Assembly: GCA_965242595.1 (NCBI GenBank)
Contig: OZ251464.1
Coordinates: 1,116,001 to 1,180,000, forward strand
DNA length: 64,000 nt
Source: SP197 sp965242595
GTDB lineage: Bacteria; Pseudomonadota; Alphaproteobacteria; SP197
Reading direction: 5' to 3'
Shown here: piece by piece, positions 9,250 to 19,861 of the stretch
How positions within the stretch are numbered: the stretch's first letter is position 1
Layout of the letters: every line of letters begins with the position of its first letter
Translations under genes and position numbers: made by a program
The notes under the pieces: generated by a model
The model's input: the letters and a program-made list of their open reading frames with translations, nothing else
Database searches by the model: none
What the model was told of the DNA's origin: nothing

Positions 9250-12200
9250 ATGAATGAGTTGATGCGCATTTTCGGTGGCCAGATCAGCGGCCCTCAGAGC
9301 TTCGACCACATTCGCATCTCGATAGCGAGTCCCGCCGAGATTCGCTCCTGGTCCTGGGGCGAAGTGAAGAAGCCGGAGACCATCAACTATCGCACTTTCA
9401 AGCCCGAACGCGACGGCCTGTTCTGCGCTCGCATTTTCGGTCCCGAAAAGGACTATGAATGTTTGTGCGGAAAATACAAGCGCATGAAATTTCAGGGCGT
9501 CGTATGTGAGAAATGCGGCGTGGAGGTCGTGAAGTCTTCGGTCCGGCGTGAACGCATGGGGCATATCGAACTGGCCGCCCCAGTGGCGCATATCTGGTTC
9601 CTCAAATCCTTGCCGTCGCGTATCGGTTTGTTGCTCGATATGACGCTGAAGGACTTGGAACGCGTTTTGTATTTCGAACAGCACATCGTCATAGACCCTG
9701 GCCTGACCCCCCTGGAGGATGGCCAGATTCTGACAGAGGAGGAATACCAGGAAGCCCGTGACGAATATGGCGCCGATGCGTTCACGGTGGGAATCGGGGC
9801 GGAAGCCGTTCGCAAATTGCTCTCGAAGATCGATCTGGAGGATGAGCGGGGACTCTTGCGCGACGAACTGGCGGACACCAATTCCGAAGCCAAGCGCAAG
9901 AAGATCGTAAAACGCTTGAAGCTTGTCGAAACCTTCATGGAATCCGGCAACCGCCCGGAATGGATGGTGTTGGAGGTTATCCCGGTTCTTCCCCCTCACC
10001 TTCGCCCGCTGGTTCCACTCGATGGCGGGCGTTTTGCGACCTCGGATCTCAACGATCTCTATCGTCGCGTGATCAACCGCAACAACCGTCTGAAGCGACT
10101 CATCGAATTACGCGCGCCCGATATCATCGTGCGCAACGAAAAGCGCATGCTGCAAGAATCGGTCGATGCCCTGTTCGATAACGGCCGCCGCGGCCGTGTC
10201 ATCACAAGTGCCAACAAACGCCCATTGCGCTCGCTTTCCGATATGTTGAAGGGCAAGCAGGGGCGTTTCCGCCAAAACCTTCTGGGCAAGCGTGTCGATT
10301 ACTCGGGGCGTTCCGTTATTGTCGTCGGCCCCGAGCTCAAATTGCATCAATGCGGATTGCCCAAGAAGATGGCGCTGGAGCTGTTCAAGCCCTTCATCTA
10401 CTCGAAATTGGAGATGTATAGCATAGCCCCAACCATCAAGACGGCCAAACGCCTGGTCGAGAAGGAGTATCCCGAAGTATGGGATATTCTGGACGAGGTC
10501 ATTCGCGAGCACCCGGTCCTGCTGAATCGCGCGCCGACGCTCCATCGCCTGGGGATACAGGCCTTCGAGCCGGTCCTGGTCGAAGGCAAGGCGATTCAAC
10601 TCCACCCCCTGGTATGCGCCGCTTACAATGCCGATTTTGACGGCGATCAGATGGCGGTCCACGTTCCACTGTCGATCGAATCTCAACTTGAAGCCCGCGT
10701 TTTGATGATGTCAACCAACAACATCTTGTCGCCGGCTAACGGCAAGCCCATCATCGTCCCGTCGCAGGACATCGTTCTGGGACTCTACGATCTGTCATTG
10801 GCCATTCAGGGAGAACCGGGCGAGGGCATGTTGTTTCGGGATATCGGCGAGATCGAGCACGCCTTATATACCGGCGCCGTTTCGGCGCACAGCATGGTCC
10901 GTTGCCGCTACAGGGATGTGAGCGGGGATGGCTATTCGGTCGTCGATACGACGCCGGGCCGCATGATGCTGTCCCAAATTCTCCCACGTCACCCTCAGCT
11001 TCCGTTCGATTTGATCAATCGAGTCCTCACGAAGCGTGAGATCTCCGACGTGATCGATGCTTTGTATCGACATTGTGGCCAGAAGGAAACAGTCCTTTTC
11101 TGTGATCGCATCATGTCGCTTGGCTTCCGCCATGCTTGCAATGCAGGCATTTCCTTCGGCAAGGACGACATGGTTGTCCCGGCTGCCAAGGAACAGCTCG
11201 TCAACAGCACCCAGGAGCGCGTGCGAGAATACGAGCAGCAATATATGGACGGGGTCATCACGCAGGGCGAAAAATACAACAAGGTCATCGACGCCTGGTC
11301 GCATTGCACGGACAAGGTCGCCGATGCCTTGATGGCCAGCTTGTCGGATACCGAAGACCTCGACGAGAGCACGGGGCGACGCAAGCGCCTGAACGCGATC
11401 TACATGATGGCCCATTCCGGCGCGCGCAGCTCGGCAGCTCAAATCAAGCAGCTCGCCGGCATGAGAGGGTTGATGTCCAAACCCTCAGGGGAAATCATCG
11501 AAACGCCGATCACCTCCAATTTCAAGGAAGGCCTGTCGGTCCTGGAGTACTTCAACTCCACCCATGGCGCTCGCAAAGGCCTTGCCGATACGGCGTTGAA
11601 GACTGCGAACTCGGGCTATCTGACGCGCCGCCTCGTCGATGTCGCGCAAGATTGTGTCATCGTCGAGGAGGATTGCGGCACCGAAAAAAGCGTCGTGGTC
11701 GAACCCGTCATGCAAGGCTCGGAGGAAATCGTATCCTTGGGCGAGCGTATCCTGGGCAGATTCATCCTCCAGGACGTCGCCGATCCCGTTTCCGGCGAGA
11801 CCATCGTCGAAGCCGGAGCGATGATCGAAGAGCATCACATGGAAAGGATCGAAAATTCGAATGTCGAGCGGGTTCACATTCGCTCGGCCCTGACCTGTGA
11901 GAGTGAAATCGGTGTCTGTGTTCGCTGCTATGGGCGCGATCTGGCACGTGGCTCACCCGTCAACATAGGCGAAGCCGTGGGCGTGATTGCCGCTCAGTCT
12001 ATCGGTGAGCCGGGAACGCAGCTCACCATGCGCACCTTCCATATCGGTGGAACCGCTCAGCGCGGCGCTGAATCGTCGTCGATCGATACACCGATTGCAG
12101 GCACCGTCAAACTTCTCAACCTTCGGCTTGTCGAAGACAGCGATGGCAATACCATTGTCCTGGCGCGCAATTGCGAGCTCATGATCGTCGATGAATCCGG

Positions 12201-13434
12201 CAGGGAACGCTGGAGGCATCGTTTGCCTTACGGTGCCCGCCTTTTTGTCGAGGCCGATCGGAAAGTCCAGCGTGGGGATACCCTGGTTCGCTGGGATCCC
12301 TACAACCTTCCGATCATTGCCGATAGGGCGGGCAGGGTTGTGTATTCCGATCTGGTCGAGGGCGTGTCGCTCCGTGAGGATGTTGACGATGCCAGCGGCA
12401 TGTCGAGCCAAGTCGTCATCGACTGGCGCCAGCAATCGCGCCAGACGGATCTTCGGCCGCGTCTGGAAATTTTCGATAACGATGCCGAGAGCGACGAGCC
12501 CGCATCGACATTCGAATTGTCGATGGATACCGTTCTGTCGGTGGAGAATGGCCAAAGCGTCAACCCCGGGGACGTCATCGCTCGCGTTCCGAGGGGTTCG
12601 ATCACCAATACCGACATCACCGGCGGTTTGCCGCGCGTAGCCGAGCTTTTCGAGGCGCGCAAGCCGAAGGAACACCGGATCATGGCGGAGATCGATGGTG
12701 TAGTGGAGTTCGGAAAAGACTATAAGGGGAAGAAGCGTGTGATCGTCAAATCGACCGATGGCGACACACAGCGGGAATATTTTCTCCCCAAGGGCAAGCA
12801 CATTGCGGTCAACGACGGTGACCATGTGCGGAAGGGAGATCCCCTCGTTGACGGCAGCCCAGCCCCTCACGATATCCTGCGCGTGATGGGAGTCGAGGCT
12901 CTGGCCAACTATCTCATCGACGAGATCCAGAATGTTTATCGCTTGCAGGGAGTGCGCATCAACGACAAGCATATCGAGATCGTTTGCCGGCAGATGCTAC
13001 AGAAGGTGGAGGTGGAACAGCCCGGCGATACGACCTATTTGATCGGTGAGCAGGTTGACCGTCGTGAGTTCGAGCGAGCCAATGCCCGCGCCAAAGGGGA
13101 AGGCCGTGAACCCGCCGTTGCCGTTCCAATCCTGCAAGGAATCACCAAGGCAAGCCTGCAAACCCAGTCCTTCATATCCGCGGCATCCTTCCAGGAGACA
13201 ACCCGTGTGCTCACGGAAGCCTCGGTCGCCGGCAGAGTGGACGTCCTTGCCGGCCTGAAGGAGAATGTGATCGTCGGCCGCCTCATCCCGGCCGGCACCG
13301 GCCGTGTCGTGCAGCACCTGCGCAAGATCGAAGGCCCAGAAAAGCCCTTGCTGGAGGCGGGTTCCGAGGAGGGCGAATCCTCGCCCGAGGCGTTGCCGGC
13401 GGCGGGCCTGGAGGGTGTGAGCGGGGCAGCGTAG
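9250..13434 (+). CDS. rpoC: DNA-directed RNA polymerase beta' subunit
   Basis: RpoC is the largest RNA polymerase subunit, 1394 residues. The N-terminal zinc ribbon CLCGKYKRMKFQGVVCEKCG lies at about 75-94. The catalytic Mg-binding loop NADFDGDQ is at about 460-467. The second zinc site is at CESEIGVCVRCYGRD, and the trigger-loop region contains GEPGTQLTMRTFHIGG. A strong GAGGAGGAAG SD precedes the ATG. The C terminus is acidic and Ala/Gly-rich (EEGESSPEALPAAGLEG). A 198-base structured gap separates it from rpsL. Confidence 0.98.
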   Translation: MNELMRIFGGQISGPQSFDHIRISIASPAEIRSWSWGEVKKPETINYRTFKPERDGLFCARIFGPEKDYECLCGKYKRMKFQGVVCEKCGVEVVKSSVRRERMGHIELAAPVAHIWFLKSLPSRIGLLLDMTLKDLERVLYFEQHIVIDPGLTPLEDGQILTEEEYQEARDEYGADAFTVGIGAEAVRKLLSKIDLEDERGLLRDELADTNSEAKRKKIVKRLKLVETFMESGNRPEWMVLEVIPVLPPHLRPLVPLDGGRFATSDLNDLYRRVINRNNRLKRLIELRAPDIIVRNEKRMLQESVDALFDNGRRGRVITSANKRPLRSLSDMLKGKQGRFRQNLLGKRVDYSGRSVIVVGPELKLHQCGLPKKMALELFKPFIYSKLEMYSIAPTIKTAKRLVEKEYPEVWDILDEVIREHPVLLNRAPTLHRLGIQAFEPVLVEGKAIQLHPLVCAAYNADFDGDQMAVHVPLSIESQLEARVLMMSTNNILSPANGKPIIVPSQDIVLGLYDLSLAIQGEPGEGMLFRDIGEIEHALYTGAVSAHSMVRCRYRDVSGDGYSVVDTTPGRMMLSQILPRHPQLPFDLINRVLTKREISDVIDALYRHCGQKETVLFCDRIMSLGFRHACNAGISFGKDDMVVPAAKEQLVNSTQERVREYEQQYMDGVITQGEKYNKVIDAWSHCTDKVADALMASLSDTEDLDESTGRRKRLNAIYMMAHSGARSSAAQIKQLAGMRGLMSKPSGEIIETPITSNFKEGLSVLEYFNSTHGARKGLADTALKTANSGYLTRRLVDVAQDCVIVEEDCGTEKSVVVEPVMQGSEEIVSLGERILGRFILQDVADPVSGETIVEAGAMIEEHHMERIENSNVERVHIRSALTCESEIGVCVRCYGRDLARGSPVNIGEAVGVIAAQSIGEPGTQLTMRTFHIGGTAQRGAESSSIDTPIAGTVKLLNLRLVEDSDGNTIVLARNCELMIVDESGRERWRHRLPYGARLFVEADRKVQRGDTLVRWDPYNLPIIADRAGRVVYSDLVEGVSLREDVDDASGMSSQVVIDWRQQSRQTDLRPRLEIFDNDAESDEPASTFELSMDTVLSVENGQSVNPGDVIARVPRGSITNTDITGGLPRVAELFEARKPKEHRIMAEIDGVVEFGKDYKGKKRVIVKSTDGDTQREYFLPKGKHIAVNDGDHVRKGDPLVDGSPAPHDILRVMGVEALANYLIDEIQNVYRLQGVRINDKHIEIVCRQMLQKVEVEQPGDTTYLIGEQVDRREFERANARAKGEGREPAVAVPILQGITKASLQTQSFISAASFQETTRVLTEASVAGRVDVLAGLKENVIVGRLIPAGTGRVVQHLRKIEGPEKPLLEAGSEEGESSPEALPAAGLEGVSGAA

Positions 13435-13458
13435 CGGCGGCCATCCGCTTTTGCGGCC

Positions 13459-13487
13459 TTGACGGGGCAGGGCTGCCCGTGTATATG
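13459..13487 (+). promoter_or_regulatory. candidate promoter of the rpsL-rpsG-fusA-tuf operon
   Basis: TTGACG (13459-13464), a spacer of exactly 17 bases, and TATATG (13482-13487), about 145 bases before rpsL. It lies in the only large gap between rpoC and rpsL, where str operon promoters normally lie. The spacer overlaps the left arm of the long inverted repeat at 13471-13530. Confidence 0.5.
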
Positions 13488-13530
13488 GCGTGCCTCGGTG
13501 GCCATAGGGCGATTCGCCATCCGGGCAGCC
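13471..13530 (+). other. long inverted repeat in the rpoC-rpsL gap
   Basis: GGCTGCCCG (13471-13479) pairs perfectly with CGGGCAGCC (13522-13530), and inside it ATGGCG (13485-13490) pairs with CGCCAT (13515-13520). As RNA this would make a 60-base stem-loop with a second internal stem. No T-run follows, so it is not a standard terminator. It may be a leader structure or a processing site; its role is unknown. Confidence 0.45.
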
Positions 13531-13632
13531 GCTGGCAGGATGGGCCAGGATATCGTGACCTGGGGCCTGGGTACTTTGGAATTTCCGTGAAGGGGCTCTG
13601 TCGGCCCCCATCGATGTCGAGTGGAGCTTTCA

Positions 13633-14004
13633 ATGCCAACGGTTAACCAATTGATCCGCAAACCGAGAAAGCCGCGCCATGCGCACAACAAGGTGCCTGC
13701 CCTGGAGGCGTGCCCTCAGAAGCGCGGCGTTTGCACGCGGGTCTATACGACCACCCCCAAGAAACCGAACTCCGCTCTCCGCAAGGTCGCCCGCGTTCGT
13801 TTGACCAATGGTTTCGAGGTCACTGGATACATTCCCGGGGAGGGTCACAATCTTCAGGAACACTCCGTGGTCATGATTCGCGGCGGTCGCGTGAAGGATC
13901 TCCCGGGGGTCCGTTACCATATCGTCCGGGGGACATTGGATACCCAGGGCGTCGCCACTCGCCGTCAGGGCCGTTCCAAATACGGTGCCAAACGGCCGAA
14001 GTGA
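13633..14004 (+). CDS. rpsL: 30S ribosomal protein S12
   Basis: S12 lies in the decoding centre and is the streptomycin target. The protein has 123 residues. The conserved loops TTPKKPNSALRKVARV (with the usual Lys-43) and GGRVKDLPGVRYHIVRG (with the usual Lys-88) are intact, so no classic streptomycin-resistance substitution is visible. I chose ATG at 13633 (MPTVNQLIRK) over an in-frame start at 13621. It is the first gene of the str operon. Confidence 0.98.
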   Translation: MPTVNQLIRKPRKPRHAHNKVPALEACPQKRGVCTRVYTTTPKKPNSALRKVARVRLTNGFEVTGYIPGEGHNLQEHSVVMIRGGRVKDLPGVRYHIVRGTLDTQGVATRRQGRSKYGAKRPK

Positions 14005-14013
14005 GGTGCCACA

Positions 14014-14484
14014 ATGTCACGCCGTCATGCTGCCGAAAAACGCGACGTTCTCCCCGATGCCCTGCATGGTGACAGGGTGCTGACCAAATTCATCAACAGC
14101 CTCATGCACGATGGGAAGAAGGCCGTTGCCGAAGGCATCGTGTACCGTGCGCTGGACCGCATGCGTGACAAGACGGGACAAGATCCTGTTGGCCTCTTTC
14201 ATCAGGCTCTGAGCAATGTGAAACCCGTAGTCGAAGTGCGCTCTCGCCGTGTGGGTGGCGCAACCTACCAGGTTCCGGTAGAAGTTCGCCTGGATCGTCA
14301 ACAGGTGCTGGCGATCCGTTGGTTGATCGGCGCCTCCCGTGGACGTTCGGAAACGACCATGGTAGAGCGCCTTTCCGGTGAACTTCTGGATGCCGCATAT
14401 CAGCGTGGCACGGCTGTCAAAAGACGCGAGGATACGCACCGAATGGCGGAAGCGAACAAGGCATTTTCCCACTATCGTTGGTGA
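14014..14484 (+). CDS. rpsG: 30S ribosomal protein S7
   Basis: S7 nucleates assembly of the 30S head. The protein has 156 residues and begins MSRRHAAEKRDVLPD. It contains NSLMHDGKKAVAEGIVYRAL and the signature VEVRSRRVGGATYQVPVEVR, and ends with NKAFSHYRW. It starts nine bases after rpsL and is followed by fusA after 54 bases. Confidence 0.98.
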   Translation: MSRRHAAEKRDVLPDALHGDRVLTKFINSLMHDGKKAVAEGIVYRALDRMRDKTGQDPVGLFHQALSNVKPVVEVRSRRVGGATYQVPVEVRLDRQQVLAIRWLIGASRGRSETTMVERLSGELLDAAYQRGTAVKRREDTHRMAEANKAFSHYRW

Positions 14485-14538
14485 AGCCCTTCGCGCTGGT
14501 AACCCGGGGCCTTCCATGACCTCAAGGACGAGCGAGAT

Positions 14539-16614
14539 ATGACGAGAACCCATTCCATCGCGTGTTATCGCAATATCGGCATCATGGCCCACATCGATGC
14601 CGGTAAGACGACGACGACCGAGCGCATACTCTATTACACCGGCCGCTCCCATAAGGTTGGAGAAGTCCATGAAGGCACGGCCACCATGGACTGGATGGAA
14701 CAGGAACAGGAACGCGGCATCACCATCATGTCGGCGGCGACGACCGCCAATTGGCGCGATCATCGCGTCAATATCATCGATACCCCAGGTCACGTCGATT
14801 TTACGATTGAGGTTGAGCGCAGTTTGCGCGTCCTGGACGGCGCTGTTGCGGTCTTCGACGCCGTATCGGGGGTCGAGCCACAGTCCGAAACCGTCTGGCG
14901 CCAGGCAGACAAATATAAGGTGCCTCGCATATGTTTCATCAACAAGATGGATCGGGTTGGCGCCAATTTCTTTCACTGTGTCGATATGATCGCAGAGCGT
15001 TTCGCCGTTGCTCCCCTGGTGATGCAAATCCCCGTCGGTGTCGAGACGGGCTTCAAAGGCGTTGTCGATTTGGTAAAGATGAAAGCCATTCTATGGCGTG
15101 ACGATGGCCTGGACGCGCAATGCGAGGAGCTTCCTATCCCTGCCAGCTTGCAAGATCGGGCGGCGGAATATCGCACCAGGCTTCTCGAGGCCGCGGTCGA
15201 ACTCGACGACGATGTCCTGGAGGCATATCTGGAAGGCAATCCCCCGGATGCGACCACCTTGAAAGCCTGTATTCGTAGGGGCACCCTTTCACATGCATTC
15301 GTTCCTGTTTTTCTCGGAAGCGCCTTCAAAAATAAAGGAATACAACCTCTGCTGGACGCCGTTGTCGACTATCTCCCTTCGCCTGTCGATATCCCGGCAA
15401 TTCGAGGCCTTAACGGGAAGACCGGCAACGAGGAGTCTCGTAATAGTCGTGACGATGAGCCGTTCTCTGCGCTGGCATTCAAGGTCATGGCCGACAAATA
15501 TGTCGGTACACTAACCTTTGTCCGAATCTACTCGGGCGTTCTCAAATCCGGCACCTCACTGCTCAATACCGTCAAGAATTCACGTCAGCGTGTCGGTCGC
15601 ATGCTCCTCATGCACGCCAACAAGCGGGAGGATATACAAATAGCTTATGCCGGCGACATCGTTGCCCTATGCAGCCTCAAGGCGATCGGCACCGGCGATA
15701 CCCTCTCGGACTCTGCCAGGCCCATCGTTCTGGAACGCATGGAGTTTCCCGAACCGGTTATCGAGGTGAGCGTCGAACCGAAGACGAAGATCGATCACGA
15801 TAAAATGTCCATTGTTCTGGGAAGACTGGCAGAAGAGGATCCGTCTTTCCGCGTTGTGGTGGATTCCGAATCCGGGCAAACGATCATAAGGGGTATGGGC
15901 GAACTCCATCTGGAAATCATCGTTGATCGTATGAAGCGCGAATTCAATATCGAAGCCAGTATCGGCGTCCCGCAGGTTGCCTACAGGGAAACGATTACCA
16001 AGCCATATGATATCGACTACCTGCACAAGAAACAGACTGGCGGTTCCGGTCAATTTGCCCGCGTCAAAATCCTGTTCGAACCGGCAGAAGCCGGCGAAGG
16101 TTTTGTCTTCAGGAACAAAGTGACAGGGGGCAACGTTCCGCGCGAGTATATCCCGGCGATAGAGGCTGCCATCGAAAGCGCCAGCCGGTCCGGTGTCGTC
16201 GCGGGGTTTCCGGTCATCGACTTCAAGGCAACCCTGTATGACGGCGCTCATCACGAGGTCGATTCGAGTGCCATGGCATTCGACATCGCGGCGCGTGCTG
16301 CCTTTCGTGAAGGCATGACCCACGCGGGAGCACAGCTCCTTGAGCCGATGATGCGGGTAGAGGTCGTGACGCCGGACGAATATATGGGTGACATCATCGG
16401 CGATTTGAGCAGCAGGCGTGCCCAGATCCAGGGCATGGAGCAGCGTAGCAATGCACAGATCGTTCGTGCCAAGGCTCCGTTGGGGACCATGTTCGGCTAT
16501 GTTAACGATCTTCGCTCCATGAGCCAGGGGCGCGCGACCTACAGCATGCATTTCGACTGCTATGAACCTGTGCCCGTTTTGCTCTCGGAAGAAGTCAGAG
16601 CAAGTGTCGGTTGA
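14539..16614 (+). CDS. fusA: elongation factor G
   Basis: EF-G is the translocase GTPase of the ribosome. The protein has 691 residues. The G1 motif AHIDAGKTTTTERILYYTG lies at about 18-36, followed by DTPGHVDFTIEVERSLRVLDGAV and the NKMDR motif. Domain IV has the family stretch QTGGSGQFARVKI, and GYVNDLRSMSQGRATYSM is near the C terminus. It is in the str operon between rpsG and the second tuf. Confidence 0.98.
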   Translation: MTRTHSIACYRNIGIMAHIDAGKTTTTERILYYTGRSHKVGEVHEGTATMDWMEQEQERGITIMSAATTANWRDHRVNIIDTPGHVDFTIEVERSLRVLDGAVAVFDAVSGVEPQSETVWRQADKYKVPRICFINKMDRVGANFFHCVDMIAERFAVAPLVMQIPVGVETGFKGVVDLVKMKAILWRDDGLDAQCEELPIPASLQDRAAEYRTRLLEAAVELDDDVLEAYLEGNPPDATTLKACIRRGTLSHAFVPVFLGSAFKNKGIQPLLDAVVDYLPSPVDIPAIRGLNGKTGNEESRNSRDDEPFSALAFKVMADKYVGTLTFVRIYSGVLKSGTSLLNTVKNSRQRVGRMLLMHANKREDIQIAYAGDIVALCSLKAIGTGDTLSDSARPIVLERMEFPEPVIEVSVEPKTKIDHDKMSIVLGRLAEEDPSFRVVVDSESGQTIIRGMGELHLEIIVDRMKREFNIEASIGVPQVAYRETITKPYDIDYLHKKQTGGSGQFARVKILFEPAEAGEGFVFRNKVTGGNVPREYIPAIEAAIESASRSGVVAGFPVIDFKATLYDGAHHEVDSSAMAFDIAARAAFREGMTHAGAQLLEPMMRVEVVTPDEYMGDIIGDLSSRRAQIQGMEQRSNAQIVRAKAPLGTMFGYVNDLRSMSQGRATYSMHFDCYEPVPVLLSEEVRASVG

Positions 16615-16648
16615 ACGATCGGGCGCATGAATCGGGAGGTTATTTGTT

Positions 16649-17839
<1,191 letters not shown>

Positions 17840-17881
17840 GGCAGGTCGAAAACAGCAAGAAGGCGAGGGCGACAGAACATT

Positions 17882-18190
17882 ATGGCCAACCAGAATATCC
17901 GCATCAGGCTCAAGGCCTTCGACCATCGATTGCTGGATCAATCGACCAACGAAATCGTGGGCACCGCCAGGAGGACTGGCGCTCAAGTCAGAGGGCCAAT
18001 TCCCTTGCCGACGCATATCGAAAAATTTACCGTTCTGCGCGGCCCCCATATCGACAAGGAGTCGCGGGAGCAGTTCCAGATTTGCACCCATAAGCGTCTT
18101 ATCGATATTGTCGGCCCGACACCTCAGACAGTCGACGCGCTTATGAAGCTCGATCTGGCTTCCGGTGTCGATGTCGAAATCAAGCTTTGA
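17882..18190 (+). CDS. rpsJ: 30S ribosomal protein S10
   Basis: S10 (NusE) is both a 30S protein and a NusB partner in antitermination. The protein has 102 residues and begins NQNIRIRLKAFDHRLLDQS. It carries GPIPLPTHIEKFTVLRGPHIDKESREQFQI with the exposed loop and ends SGVDVEIKL. It is the first gene of the S10 cluster. I see no clear separate promoter between tuf and rpsJ, so readthrough from the str operon is likely. Confidence 0.98.
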   Translation: MANQNIRIRLKAFDHRLLDQSTNEIVGTARRTGAQVRGPIPLPTHIEKFTVLRGPHIDKESREQFQICTHKRLIDIVGPTPQTVDALMKLDLASGVDVEIKL

Positions 18191-18198
18191 GGCGTGTC

Positions 18199-18912
18199 AT
18201 GGTGCGCTCCGGCATGATTGCAAAAAAGGTCGGCATGAGCCGCATCTTCATCGCTAGCGGTGGTCATATTCCCGTGACCGTCCTCCAGGATCATGGCAAT
18301 CGGGTTGTCGCCCAGCGCGGCCTGGAGCGCGATGGTTATATTGCCCTCCAGATCGGCACATCGCCTGCCAAAATGAAGCATTTGACACGGGCTTCGCGTG
18401 GTCACTTCACCAAAGCAGGTGTCGAAGCCATGAGAAAAGTCGTCGAGTTTCGTGTCACCGAAGATGCCGTTATCCCTGTGGGCTCCAAACTATCCGTCAA
18501 ACACTTTGTTGCAGGTCAAAAAGTCGATGTCGTGGGGTTGTCGAAAGGCCGTGGCTTTGCCGGTTCCATGAAGCGGCACAACTTCGGCGGTATGCGGGCC
18601 AGCCATGGTGTTTCAGTATCGCATCGTGCCCATGGCTCAACCGGCAACAGCCAGGATCCTGGACGTGTCTGGAAGGGCAAGAAAATGGCCGGCCACATGG
18701 GCGATAAGCGTGTGACGGTCCAGAATCTCGAGGTGGCGGCGACCGATCCGGATCACGGCTTGATCATGGTCCGGGGCGCCGTTCCAGGCGCAAAAGGAGG
18801 ATGGGTGTTGATTTCGGATGCCGTTAAGGCCAAAACCCCTTCGGATTTGCCACGGCCGGCCGCGCTGATCGACCATGCTTCCGATCCCGATGCAACGGCA
18901 GAAGAAGAGTAG
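18199..18912 (+). CDS. rplC: 50S ribosomal protein L3
   Basis: L3 is an early-assembly 23S rRNA-binding protein. The protein has about 237 residues. It starts MVRSGMIAKKVGMSRIF, with MKRHNFGGMRASHGVSVSHRAHGS and GNSQDPGRVWKGKKMAGHMG in the middle. The Gln in GNSQDPGRV corresponds to the residue methylated by PrmB in E. coli. An upstream TTG at 18187 overlaps the rpsJ stop and was not used. The short acidic C-terminal tail (DPDATAEEE) overlaps no other real gene. Confidence 0.97.
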   Translation: MVRSGMIAKKVGMSRIFIASGGHIPVTVLQDHGNRVVAQRGLERDGYIALQIGTSPAKMKHLTRASRGHFTKAGVEAMRKVVEFRVTEDAVIPVGSKLSVKHFVAGQKVDVVGLSKGRGFAGSMKRHNFGGMRASHGVSVSHRAHGSTGNSQDPGRVWKGKKMAGHMGDKRVTVQNLEVAATDPDHGLIMVRGAVPGAKGGWVLISDAVKAKTPSDLPRPAALIDHASDPDATAEEE

Positions 18913-18946
18913 ACATCTTATCGTAAGTCATGGGAGCTGGACGGAT

Positions 18947-19567
18947 ATGAAAGCCGAAGTCATTTCATTCGCCAACGCCGAGACGGGCGCGATAGAGTTA
19001 TCCGATAACATCTTCGGTTTGCCACCAAGACCGGATATTCTTGCCCGTGTTGTCCATTGGCAGCTCGCAAAGCGGCGTGCTGGAACCCATGCGACCAAAT
19101 CGGTCGGAGCCGTGCATGCCAGCACCGCCAAACTGGGCCGGCAGAAGGGCAGCGGCCGTGCCCGCCATGGCAGCCGCAAGGCCAATCTGTTTCGTGGCGG
19201 GGCGGTCGCCCATGGGCCCGTTCCACGTAGCCATGCCTTCAAGCTCCCCAAGCGCATTCGGGCTCTTGGCCTGAAGATAGCCCTCTCGACCAAGAAAGCA
19301 GAAGGCAGGCTTCGTATTCTTGAGGATACCGTCCTGGAGCAGGCAAAGACAAAAGTCCTGTTTTCGAAATTCTCCACCCTGGGAATCACGAATGCACTCG
19401 TCGTCGATGGCGTCACGGTCGGCCACAATTTCCGTCGCGCGGCAGCCAATATCCCCGGCATCGATATTTTGCCTTGCACTGGAGCGAATGTTTATGATAT
19501 ACTCCGCCATGACACGTTGATTCTGACCAGGGATGCCGTTGAATTCTTCGCGGAGCGCTTCGAATGA
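18947..19567 (+). CDS. rplD: 50S ribosomal protein L4
   Basis: L4 lines the exit tunnel and in enterobacteria represses the S10 operon. The protein has 206 residues. It carries the extended-loop motif GRQKGSGRARHGSRKANLFRGG (about 66-87), and the globular part ends YDILRHDTLILTRDAVEFFAERFE. The start MKAEVISFANAETG follows GGGAGCTGGACG. It overlaps rplW by four bases (ATGA), so the two are probably translationally coupled. Confidence 0.97.
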   Translation: MKAEVISFANAETGAIELSDNIFGLPPRPDILARVVHWQLAKRRAGTHATKSVGAVHASTAKLGRQKGSGRARHGSRKANLFRGGAVAHGPVPRSHAFKLPKRIRALGLKIALSTKKAEGRLRILEDTVLEQAKTKVLFSKFSTLGITNALVVDGVTVGHNFRRAAANIPGIDILPCTGANVYDILRHDTLILTRDAVEFFAERFE

Positions 19568-19857
19568 TCCCGTCGAGACATTACGACATCATCCATCACC
19601 CCATCGTGACCGAAAAGTCAACGACCGGGTCGGCGCATGGTCAGGTCACCTTTCAGGTCGATCACCGGGCGACCAAGCCCGAGATCAAGCATGCGGTGGA
19701 GAAATTATTCGATGTCGAGGTGGTTTCGGTCAATACGCTCAATTATAGAGGAAAGAAGAAGCGTTTCCGTGGACGGGTGGGCTATCGGAAGTCGATAAAG
19801 AAAGCGATCGTCACACTCCGTGAAGGTCATATGATCGATGTTACAGTAGGAGTTTGA
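19564..19857 (+). CDS. rplW: 50S ribosomal protein L23
   Basis: L23 sits at the tunnel exit and docks trigger factor and SRP. The protein has 97 residues, with PIVTEKSTTGSAHGQVTFQV near the N terminus and the basic loop NYRGKKKRFRGRVGYRKSIKKAIVTL. It overlaps the end of rplD by ATGA and is followed by rplB after four bases. Confidence 0.97.
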   Translation: MIPSRHYDIIHHPIVTEKSTTGSAHGQVTFQVDHRATKPEIKHAVEKLFDVEVVSVNTLNYRGKKKRFRGRVGYRKSIKKAIVTLREGHMIDVTVGV

Positions 19858-19861
19858 ACGT

